Below, piece after piece: positions 40,504 through 48,641 of a stretch of 64,000 nt of DNA. The DNA lies in assembly GCF_024505185.1 (NCBI RefSeq), contig NZ_JANIBJ010000021.1, positions 1 to 64,000 on the forward strand. The letters run 5' to 3'. The notes under the pieces were generated by a model. That model worked only from the letters and a program-made list of their open reading frames with translations. It did no database searches and was not told the origin of the DNA. The position numbers and the translations under genes were made by a program. The DNA comes from Methylomonas subterranea. GTDB taxonomy: Bacteria > Pseudomonadota > Gammaproteobacteria > Methylococcales > Methylomonadaceae. Each line of letters opens with the position of its first letter. Position 1 is the stretch's first letter.

Positions 40504-42882
40504 GTGACCACCCTGACACATTTAGACTCCTTTGGCACCGAACCCCGGGAGCCGCGGCAGCCGGAACGCTCGCCAATATGGCAGCGCTTGATTTTGTTCA
40601 ATACCCTGATCGATAGCCGGTTTGAAGACATAAAGAAGGAAAGCTGGATCAAGACCACCTACAGGGACATGAGCGCCGGCCTGATCGTAGCCTTGACGGC
40701 GATTCCGATGGCGATGGGGTTTTCGATGGCCATGGGCTTAAGGCCGGAACAAGGAATAATCGCCGGCGCGCTGGGCTGTATCATCGGCCGCACCTGGGGC
40801 GGCTCCAAATACCAAGTCTACGGGCCGACAGCGGCCTTTATACCCATCATCGGCGGTTTGATCGCCAAATACGGCGAAGCGGGCGGCGGAAGCTTGGCCG
40901 AAGCCCATGGCTTTTTGGTGTTTGTATCCATCATCGCCGGCATTATCCTGATGTTGATGGGCGTGTTCGGCTTGGGTAAACATGCCAAGGCGGTGCCCAA
41001 TTCCATCATCGTCGGCTTTACCGTCGGCATTGCGGTGGCTATCGCCTTAAGTAACTTCGAATCGATTTTGGGCATTGAAAGCTACCAGGACCTGCTCGGG
41101 GAGGACGAGGATATCAAGGGCGGCCTGTTGCATAACCTGGCGTTGGCTTACGGCAATATAGATAAGATCAACCTGTGGTCGGTCGCTTTGGGCCTTGGAA
41201 CCTTTTTTATAACCAAACTGTTGCTGCGCATATCGATTTTTATCCCGGCACCCTTGCTGGCAATTGCAACCAGCACCTTATTGGCCGCCACCTTGCTGGC
41301 AGACAAAGGCGTCATTTTGGTCAGAGACATCTACGGCTCCATTCCCAACAATTTTTTCGTATTTACCCCGCCGGTGCTACCCGCAATGACCTCCGGCGTG
41401 GCGTTTGACATTGCTTACTTTGTGTTTGGTATCGTTTTCGTTTCCGCCGTGGAAAGCGTACTGTGCTCTTCGATGGCAGACCGCATGGCCAATAACCGGG
41501 GCACGCCCTTCAATCCGGATAAGGAATTCTGGGGACAAGGTTTGGTGCAAGTCTTTACGCCCATGCTGAACGGCTTCCCTTGCACCGGCGCCCTGGCCAG
41601 AACAGCCACCAGCATCAAGGCCGGCGCGGTGACCCCGCTGGCGGGCTATTTCAAGGCCATTTTCAAATTGTCGTTGGCGTATTACATTGCCGCCTACCTG
41701 GAGATGGTGCCGATGGCTTGTATCGGCGGCATCCTGCTGTGGGTGGCTTCCAACATGATCAAGGTGTCTGAAATTAAGGAAGTGCTCAATCACAACCGCT
41801 TTCATGCCCTGTTGATGACCTTTACCGCAATCATGGTGCCGCTGACGGATTTTCTGACCGGCGTATTGTCCGCCCTGGTAATTTTCTTTGTGGCGCGAAG
41901 GTTCCTCGATAAGCCCTTCGCGGGCCACCGTCCGGCAAAAGCCTCTAGCGGCAAAACTTTCGCCGCGGCCGCCATTGCGTCCAAACCGGGTTATTTCAAC
42001 CGGGTAATCATACCGCTGGCCTTGAATGAACACGACGGCTATCTGTTAAGCTACGCAGCGCAATTGGTCAACTCCGGCATGGTGGGCCATGCGCACTTTA
42101 TCTTCATAGAAACAGCGCCGGCCGGGAACCGCGCGCATGGCGGACGCGATGCGGACAAGCTGATGAAGCAAGCGGTGGAGCAGGCCTTCGGCACGCTCGA
42201 AGCAGCCACTTACCAACACCTCAAGGCGCAGAGCCGGCTCGATACCTTGGTCGATTATGTGTTAAAAAACTCCATAGACTTGGTACTTTTGGGCCATGGG
42301 GATCACGGCAACGCCCACCATTCCCTGGCTCAACGCCTTGCCATGCTTTGCGGTTGTTCGGTCTGGATGGTGCCGGAAAATTTCGCAAACCGCATCCAGC
42401 GCATAATCGCTCCAATCGATTTTTCGCCGGTATCGGCGGATAGTTTGACCCAAGCCTGTGCCATTGCCGCGAAACAGGCCGTACCCGAAATAGTGGCAAT
42501 CCATGTCTACGCCGACGAATCCGTCATCCGTTATGACGAACACGCGCTGATCAAGCGCGGGGAAGAAGAAGCTCGATTCGCCAAACTCATGGCTAGTGTC
42601 GATACGCATGGCGTGCTGATTAAGCCCTTGTTCCTGGAAAGTATCAAGACCGCCGATGAAATACTCAGGGAAGCCGCAAGCCATCAAGCCGACCTGATTG
42701 TGATCAGTACCCGCGGCCATAGCAAGGCGGCCAGTATTTTGCTCGGAAGCGTGACCTCTTCCGTCATGTCTGCAGCGCAAATTCCGGTATTGGCCGTTAA
42801 ACATTACGGCGCGCATTTGTCCTTATGGCAGACACTGTTGGCCAACCATCCCTTGAGCAGGCCGGAAGCGAAAACCAATTGA
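40504..42882 (+). CDS. SulP-family anion transporter fused to two C-terminal USP domains, putative bicarbonate carrier
   Basis: The 792-aa protein has a SulP membrane domain at about 50-470 (AGLIVALTAIPMAMGFSMAMG near 60, YGPTAAFIPIIGG near 107, GFPCTGALARTATSIKAGA near 360). In place of the usual STAS domain it has two USP-like domains, about 495-630 and 635-770; the second has RGHSKAASILLGSVTSSV, a good ATP-binding USP motif. The next gene encodes a beta-carbonic anhydrase, so bicarbonate is the likely cargo (BicA-like), though sulfate cannot be excluded. The start is a GTG at 40504. The USP domains could sense ATP and gate transport (inference). Confidence 0.85.
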   Translation: MTTLTHLDSFGTEPREPRQPERSPIWQRLILFNTLIDSRFEDIKKESWIKTTYRDMSAGLIVALTAIPMAMGFSMAMGLRPEQGIIAGALGCIIGRTWGGSKYQVYGPTAAFIPIIGGLIAKYGEAGGGSLAEAHGFLVFVSIIAGIILMLMGVFGLGKHAKAVPNSIIVGFTVGIAVAIALSNFESILGIESYQDLLGEDEDIKGGLLHNLALAYGNIDKINLWSVALGLGTFFITKLLLRISIFIPAPLLAIATSTLLAATLLADKGVILVRDIYGSIPNNFFVFTPPVLPAMTSGVAFDIAYFVFGIVFVSAVESVLCSSMADRMANNRGTPFNPDKEFWGQGLVQVFTPMLNGFPCTGALARTATSIKAGAVTPLAGYFKAIFKLSLAYYIAAYLEMVPMACIGGILLWVASNMIKVSEIKEVLNHNRFHALLMTFTAIMVPLTDFLTGVLSALVIFFVARRFLDKPFAGHRPAKASSGKTFAAAAIASKPGYFNRVIIPLALNEHDGYLLSYAAQLVNSGMVGHAHFIFIETAPAGNRAHGGRDADKLMKQAVEQAFGTLEAATYQHLKAQSRLDTLVDYVLKNSIDLVLLGHGDHGNAHHSLAQRLAMLCGCSVWMVPENFANRIQRIIAPIDFSPVSADSLTQACAIAAKQAVPEIVAIHVYADESVIRYDEHALIKRGEEEARFAKLMASVDTHGVLIKPLFLESIKTADEILREAASHQADLIVISTRGHSKAASILLGSVTSSVMSAAQIPVLAVKHYGAHLSLWQTLLANHPLSRPEAKTN

Positions 42883-43006
42883 CGCGATAACGACCTTGAA
42901 AATACGGCCTTGCCGCTCGATGCCACAGAATTATTAAGCATGAAACAACCAGCCATATTCCGGGTGAGTTTATGACTCACCCGGCTCAATTCAACACGAG
43001 GAAAGT

Positions 43007-43648
43007 ATGAAAACCTTAACCAAGGAAATGCAGGCAGCCATCACCCCGACAATGGCTTTAAACTTACTGGACGAAGGCAACAAGCGCTTCATCAATAACC
43101 TGAAAATAAACCGCAATTTGCTGCAACAGGCCAATGAAACCTCCGACGGCCAACACCCTTTTGCGGTTATTTTGAGCTGCATCGATTCCCGCACCTCGGT
43201 CGAACTGATTTTCGACCAAGGTTTGGGCGACGTATTCAGCATCAGAATTGCCGGCAATATTATTAACGAAGATATTCTGGGCAGTATGGAATTTGCCTGT
43301 AAAGTGGCCGGATCGAAATTTATTGTGGTTTTAGGGCATAGCAAATGCGGCGCCATAAAAGGTGCTTGCGACCATGTGGAAATGGGAAATCTGACGACTC
43401 TGCTTAATAAGATACAGCCGGCGGTCGGCGATGAAACCAGCGAAACCGAAAACCGCAATTCGAGCAATAGCGAATTTGTGGAAAAAGTCGCTGTGATTAA
43501 TGTAAAAAGAACGGTCAACGCGATTATGGAACTCAGCCCTATTTTAAGAGAAATGATAGAGCGCGGCGAAATCGGCATAATCGGCGGGATCCATGATATA
43601 GCGACCGGCGAAGTGGTCTTTTTCGATGATACTTTGATTATCAATTAA
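43007..43648 (+). CDS. Beta-carbonic anhydrase
   Basis: This zinc enzyme interconverts CO2 and bicarbonate. The 213-aa protein has the ligands and active-site pair in SCIDSR (C58, D60, R62) and GHSKCGAIKGA (H111, C114). No signal peptide, so it is cytosolic. AGGAAAG precedes the ATG. It follows the SulP-USP gene in the same direction with 124 bp between, and together with the USP gene forms a likely inorganic-carbon uptake unit. Confidence 0.93.
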   Translation: MKTLTKEMQAAITPTMALNLLDEGNKRFINNLKINRNLLQQANETSDGQHPFAVILSCIDSRTSVELIFDQGLGDVFSIRIAGNIINEDILGSMEFACKVAGSKFIVVLGHSKCGAIKGACDHVEMGNLTTLLNKIQPAVGDETSETENRNSSNSEFVEKVAVINVKRTVNAIMELSPILREMIERGEIGIIGGIHDIATGEVVFFDDTLIIN

Positions 43649-44079
43649 CGTAATTATTTCGCAATTCTGTTCCCTCTCCCTCCGGAGCGTGTTGCAAAAG
43701 CCCCCTCTCCTTGCGGGAGATGGTTGGGGTGAGGGGGATGAAAACCAATAAATCATTGTTTTATATACCCTCATCCTAACCTTCTCCCAGCGGGAGAAGG
43801 GGGGGTGATCGGCTTTTACGACGCCCTCCTCCGGGAGAGTGTTGGGGTGAGGACATCAAAAACCGAAATTTGATGCGCGACAACTACATACAGTCATACC
43901 GGCGCAAAAGGTCAGGCCTGTAGGAGCGACGCCCAGTCGCGATAATAGCCTTTCACATCGCGACGGCGCGTCGCCCCACCATGACTTTAATAGCCATGAT
44001 TGTTTTTAAAAAAATAACCGGAATAATCGGCCAAACCGCAACCCTTAAAGCCGATGCCCGCCAATAGCCAAACAAGCCC
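43649..44079. repeat. Intergenic cluster of REP-like palindromes
   Basis: Several repeats fill this gap: CCCTCTCC...GGAGAT with GGTTGGGGTGAGGG tails (about 43670-43738), CTTCTCCCAGCGGGAGAAGG (43781-43800), CCTCCTCCGGGAGAGTGTTGG (about 43826-43846), and a second type, TAGGAGCGACGCCC with TCGCGAC...GCGTCGCCCC (43921-43978). The first family also occurs at 10712 and 47690. No gene is visible. Confidence 0.75.
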
Positions 44080-44769
44080 ATGAATATCCTGCTGATAGAA
44101 GACGATCCGGTTTTGACGGATGGATTGTATTACTCCCTGAGTAAGTCGGGTTTTGAGGTAACCCCGGCCACTACCGGCCGCTATGCCGAAGCGCTGCTGT
44201 ATGCCAAGGACTTCGATTTGATTATTCTGGACTTGGGCTTGCCGGATATGGACGGTTCGCATTTTCTGTCGAAATTGCGATTACGCAAGAATCCTATTCC
44301 GGTATTGATACTCACCGCCAAGGATGCCGTCAACGACAAGGTGGAATGTCTGAAAAAAGGCGCCGACGATTACATGGTCAAACCTTTCGATTTGCATGAA
44401 CTGGAAAATCGCATCCATGCCCTGATCCGCCGCTGTTACGGCAATTTCAGCAAGGATATCGTCTGCGGCAGGTTAACCCTGGACACCCGCGAACATAGGG
44501 TATCCCTGGACGGCAATCCCTTGATATTGTTTCCCAAGGAATACGCCTTGCTGGAATTCTTTTTATTGAACCGCGGCAAAGTGCTGAGCAAGGATAAAAT
44601 CGCCCAACGCCTTTTCAGCGACGATGTGATTAGCGACAATACCATCGAGGTGAGCGTTCATAGATTAAGGCGACGCCTGAGCCCTTATGGCGTCAATATC
44701 ATCACATTGAGAGGCTTGGGTTATATGATAGAAGACAAATCGATTTTCGATGCAACGGGCAACGAATAA
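44080..44769 (+). CDS. OmpR/PhoB-type response regulator (orphan)
   Basis: The 229-aa protein has a receiver domain (IEDDP, phosphoacceptor D51 in LILDLGLPDMDG, MVKPFD near 105) and a C-terminal winged helix with SVHRLRRRL near 192, the layout of QseB/PmrA-like regulators. No kinase gene follows it directly; the next gene is on the other strand. It closely resembles the regulator at 45505, whose kinase is adjacent, so both may answer to the same kinase. Confidence 0.88.
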   Translation: MNILLIEDDPVLTDGLYYSLSKSGFEVTPATTGRYAEALLYAKDFDLIILDLGLPDMDGSHFLSKLRLRKNPIPVLILTAKDAVNDKVECLKKGADDYMVKPFDLHELENRIHALIRRCYGNFSKDIVCGRLTLDTREHRVSLDGNPLILFPKEYALLEFFLLNRGKVLSKDKIAQRLFSDDVISDNTIEVSVHRLRRRLSPYGVNIITLRGLGYMIEDKSIFDATGNE

Positions 44770-44885
44770 TCGCCCATCATCTTTCAATCGAAACTATCCA
44801 AGGTTTCGTCACAAACAACTTCCCTGTTGTTCGAGGACCAGCTGAATTAGCCTGGAAACGGTAAAAAACCAATGGCGGCGGATTA

Positions 44886-45320
44886 TTAACCCAACACAAA
44901 ATACAGCATGGTAAAGGTGCCCAGCGTAAACTGGCTGCATAATTTAATTTTTAACAACAATGTTTGTTCGCGCCAAAAATCCATTGCCTGCATTTTTTTA
45001 CGGATAAAATAACTTTTCAATTGTTTGCAAACACGCCGATACCAACCCGGCAGCGCGCGTAATATCCATAGCCCCATCGCGCTTAAAATACCGACCATGA
45101 TGTAAAAAACAATGATTTCGGTTGTTCTGGGGCTGGTATGGAATAGATGTTCAATAACAATATCCAAACTGCTTTCGCATAATTCGAACAGATAATGCGC
45201 AATCACAAACAACAGGTGAAGCATGGACAACAGCAGGTCGAATATCAGGTCGTAGCTGGTCAATATAATTAAGGCCAGCGTCAATACTATGAGCGATTTA
45301 TATTTTTCGATTGATAACAT
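44886..45320 (-). CDS. Membrane protein of unknown function
   Basis: I do not recognise this 144-aa protein. It has three or four hydrophobic segments (about 10-25, 28-48, 66-90 and 122-142) separated by a basic stretch (WYRRVCKQLKSYFIRKK near 93). It is inserted between two related response regulator genes, on the opposite strand, and could be controlled by them. Start choice follows the first ATG at 45320. Confidence 0.6.
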   Translation of the reverse strand: MLSIEKYKSLIVLTLALIILTSYDLIFDLLLSMLHLLFVIAHYLFELCESSLDIVIEHLFHTSPRTTEIIVFYIMVGILSAMGLWILRALPGWYRRVCKQLKSYFIRKKMQAMDFWREQTLLLKIKLCSQFTLGTFTMLYFVLG

Positions 45321-45504
45321 GGTTTAATTATGGGTTTATTGAGGTAAATGGTATTTATTCAGCAGCGTCCGCATACAATCTCACCATCCTCCTCCGGAAA
45401 ACGAAATTGCAGGCTGAATCCGGTTGCCGAACTGGCTCCGAGAGATTTTCGGTTTTTAATTTAAAATTTAAACCTTACATTTACCTGACAACAGACGCCA
45501 ATTC

Positions 45505-46176
45505 ATGAAAATTTTGCTGGTCGAAGATGACGCCGTCTTGGTGGACGGTTTGATTCACACGTTGGGCAAAGCCGGTTACGAGGTGAACTGCGCCATGACC
45601 GGCGCCCGCGCCGAACATCTATTGACCACGCAAGACTTCGAACTGGTGGTACTGGACTTGGGCCTGCCGGATGCGGATGGCTTGGAACTTTTGCAAGGCA
45701 TCAGGCAACGTAAACAGCCTCTTCCCGTCTTGATCCTGACCGCTCGGGACAGTCCGAACGATAAAGCCCGGGGCATGGAAAAAGGTGCCGACGACTACCT
45801 AACCAAACCCTTCGAGCTGACGGAATTGGAAGCACGCATTCACGCCTTGATTCGACGCTGCTACGGCGGCTTTCAATGCGATATCGTCGTCGGCCGATTA
45901 GCCTTAAATACCCGCGACAACCAAGTGCTGCTGGACGGCTTGCCCTTGCCGCTATTGCCGCGCGAGTACGCCGTCATGGAACTTTTACTGCTGGAAGCCG
46001 GTAAAGTCGTGAGCAAGAGTCGCCTGGGTCAACGGCTATCGCCGAAAGCGGGCGCCCTGCCCGACAACGCCATAGAAGTTTATATTCACCGGGTCAGAAA
46101 GCGCGTGGAAAGTTACGGCATTACCATCAAAACGATACGCGGCCTGGGTTATTTGTTGGAAACCATCGATGCCTAA
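45505..46176 (+). CDS. OmpR/PhoB-type response regulator (QseB/PmrA-like)
   Basis: The 223-aa protein has the receiver motifs VEDDA, D51 in LVVLDLGLPDADG and LTKPFELTELEARIHAL near 103, then a winged-helix DNA-binding domain ending in IKTIRGLGYLLE. It overlaps the kinase gene by 8 bp, a normal two-component operon. It is a paralogue of the regulator at 44080: the two align through most of their length, including LEARIHALIRRCYG against LENRIHALIRRCYG. Confidence 0.92.
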   Translation: MKILLVEDDAVLVDGLIHTLGKAGYEVNCAMTGARAEHLLTTQDFELVVLDLGLPDADGLELLQGIRQRKQPLPVLILTARDSPNDKARGMEKGADDYLTKPFELTELEARIHALIRRCYGGFQCDIVVGRLALNTRDNQVLLDGLPLPLLPREYAVMELLLLEAGKVVSKSRLGQRLSPKAGALPDNAIEVYIHRVRKRVESYGITIKTIRGLGYLLETIDA

Positions 46177-47575
46177 AAGCAAAAGCCTCAGAAAAGCCAT
46201 TCTGCAACGTCTACTGGTGCCGCTGATCTTGTTTATCAGCTGCGAAACCGTGCTGTCCTACTATGTGACCTTGCATTACGTCAACGAAACCTACGACCGC
46301 TGGCTGTTGGACTCCGCCAGTTCGCTGGCCCAGGAGATCAAGATCAGGGACGCCAAGGTGCTGGTCGAATTATCCGAGTCCGCGCTGGAGATCGTCCGCT
46401 GGGACGAACGCGACAAAACCTTCTTCAAAATTTTTTCCGAGAGCAAGGGTTTGCTGGCCGGCGACAGCTTCGTGCCGGAACCCAAGGCCGACCTGGATTT
46501 TGCCGGGCCGGTGTTTTTTTCGGCCGATATCGACCGGGAGCCGGTCAGAGTCGTTGTGTTGCGCGTGCAGCGGGCGGACATACAGGACACATTTTATGTG
46601 CACGTCGCCGAAACCCTGAAAAAACGTCACACCATGATGATGGATATATTGTTGGCGGATTTGATTCCTCAATTGGCCATGGTGCTGTTTGCCAGCGGCT
46701 TCCTGTTAAGCGGCTTAAGCCGGGGCTTGAAGCCATTAAAGGTACTGGCCGACGAAATCTCGAAACGCTCCCCCCACGATTTGAGCCTGATCGCCGATAC
46801 CAACGTTGTGATCGAGGTCAAGGCCTTGACCGACACCATCAACGGTCTGCTGACTCAACTATCCGCAGCCATAGAGGGCCAGCAAAGGTTTGTCGCCAAT
46901 GCCGCCCATCAACTGCGAACGCCGCTGGCCGGATTCTCCCTGCAGGTCGAGCGGGCATTACGGGAAGAGCATATGGCAGACATCAAACCGGCCCTGATCC
47001 AGATGCGAAAAAGCGCCGAACGCCTGTCCCATACCGTCAACCAGTTATTGGTATTGGCGCGGGCGGAACCCGTTGACGGTATAAACCATTTTCAAACCCT
47101 GAACTTATGCGAGCTGGTCCGCAACAATTGCATGGAATGGGCCTCCAAGGCCGCGGCCCGGCAAATGGAGCTGGGATTCGAAAGCGCTCGGGAAAACATA
47201 TCGATTGAAGGAGACGAAACCCTGCTGGGCGAAATGCTGAATAATTTGCTCGACAACGCCATTGCCTACGGCGGGCCGATGGGACGTATCGCGGTCGAAG
47301 TGAAGCCGCATCCCTACCCCACCGTGATAATCGAAGATGATGGTCCCGGCATTCCGGAGCAGGAGATTGAAAAAGTATTCGAGCGCTTCCATCGGGTGCC
47401 GGGCAGTGTCGGCAACGGTTGCGGATTGGGTCTGGCAATTGTGAAGGAAATCGCCAACCTGCACGGTATCAAGCTGGAATTGAGCCACGTAAGCCAAACT
47501 TCCGGCACCCGGGTCATTCTAACGTTCCCGCCCGCAACGGCCGTGAGCGGGAGCGGTTTTTCGCCGGTGGTATGA
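46169..47575 (+). CDS. Sensor histidine kinase (QseC/PmrB/TctE-like)
   Basis: The 468-aa membrane kinase has TM helices at about 14-33 and 165-188, a periplasmic sensor between them, a HAMP-like linker, the H-box FVANAAHQLRTPLAG near 245, the N-box NLLDNAIAYGG near 360 and G-boxes DDGPGIPEQE and GCGLGLAIV near 390-420. It starts inside the end of the regulator gene, so it is the partner of the regulator at 45505 and possibly of the one at 44080. The signal is unknown. Confidence 0.9.
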   Translation: MPKSKSLRKAILQRLLVPLILFISCETVLSYYVTLHYVNETYDRWLLDSASSLAQEIKIRDAKVLVELSESALEIVRWDERDKTFFKIFSESKGLLAGDSFVPEPKADLDFAGPVFFSADIDREPVRVVVLRVQRADIQDTFYVHVAETLKKRHTMMMDILLADLIPQLAMVLFASGFLLSGLSRGLKPLKVLADEISKRSPHDLSLIADTNVVIEVKALTDTINGLLTQLSAAIEGQQRFVANAAHQLRTPLAGFSLQVERALREEHMADIKPALIQMRKSAERLSHTVNQLLVLARAEPVDGINHFQTLNLCELVRNNCMEWASKAAARQMELGFESARENISIEGDETLLGEMLNNLLDNAIAYGGPMGRIAVEVKPHPYPTVIIEDDGPGIPEQEIEKVFERFHRVPGSVGNGCGLGLAIVKEIANLHGIKLELSHVSQTSGTRVILTFPPATAVSGSGFSPVV

Positions 47576-47689
47576 GGCCTCCAGAATGGACACCGCGCCA
47601 CCCCCGATTCGAGGAACGAGTCGGATTGAAACCGACAAAATTGCGGCTTAGGATGACTCCCACAATACCTTCCGCATTCCATTTGCTCT

Positions 47690-47739
47690 CTCACCGGAGG
47701 CTGTCGTAAAAGCCCCCTCTCCTTGTGGAAGAGGGTTCC
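47690..47739. repeat. REP-like palindrome at the deletion end of nhaD
   Basis: CACCGGAGGCTGTCGTAAAA leads into CCCCCTCTCCTTGTGGAAGAGGG, the same family as the repeats at 10712 and 43670. It directly abuts the last recognisable codons of the decayed nhaD, so a repeat sits at a deletion junction. Confidence 0.65.
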
Positions 47740-48511
47740 GGCATGTCGGGGTTCATCGTCAACACCGCAAACATAATAGGAATGTTGTCGACCAGCGCCG
47801 ACATCAGGCCGACGATGATATTGGCGGCCGTCGCGCCCAACTCGCCGTAAATGAATTCGAAAACGATATTCAGATAACGCCCTTTTGCCAAACCATCAAC
47901 GTGCTGATGTCGCCGAAAGGGCTGAAGGCCCCTCCGGCATTGGCCGCAACCACTATAGCAACGCAGGCCGGGGTTACGAATCTCGGCTGTTGGTCGCCCA
48001 GCGTCATCGCCACGGTGCACATGACCAAGGCGGAAGTCAGGTTGTCGGCCACCGACGAAATAAAAAACGTCAGAATACCGATCAGCCAAAACATCCGCCG
48101 ATAGCTCAAGCCCTTGGAAACCAACCAATAATGCAGTGATTGAAAAACATCTCGCTCTATCATGGCGTTGATGTAAGTCATCGCCACCAACAAAAAGAAA
48201 AACAGTTCGCTATATTCCAGAAAATTGTCCTTCAAGATCGCCGCAGTGGTGTCGGTGACGCCCCGCGCGGCATAGGCAAAGCCTATCATCGCCCAAATGA
48301 TGCCGGCGGCCAGCAATACCGGTTTGGATTTACGCAAGGCTAATTTTTCCTCGAGGATCACCAAAACGTAAGCGGCCAAAAAAACCAACAATGCCAGATA
48401 GCCGACGGTTTGCTGGGTTAGATTGAGATAAGCGTGCTCGCCGGCCGCGGCCAATACTGGGAGGGGCAAAAGACAGGCGATTGCGCATAAAATGACGGGA
48501 ATGTTTAACAT
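47740..48511 (-). pseudogene. nhaD: Decayed Na+/H+ antiporter NhaD
   Basis: The first part (48511 to about 47873) encodes a recognisable NhaD N-terminal half: a signal-like start, several TM helices, SSVADNLTSALVMCTVAM and the family motif GGAFSPFGDISTLMVWQKG. The frame then breaks. A different frame continues with EFIYGELGATAANIIVGLMS and ALVDNIPIMFAVLTMNPDM, which belong near the NhaD C-terminus. So roughly 150-200 residues are deleted with a frameshift, and the final residues are lost where a REP-like repeat begins. The gene cannot make a complete antiporter. The start is either 48511 or 48544. Confidence 0.85.
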
Positions 48512-48641
48512 CTCGATTGAAAAAATAGTATCCAAGAACAACAACGGCAGCGGTTTGCCGCGTCGAGTTTAACCCTATCCGCCAAGCCCAGCGGCGCCGG
48601 CGGCGGAACGTCCAACCATGAACTCTACAAAAACACCGGGA

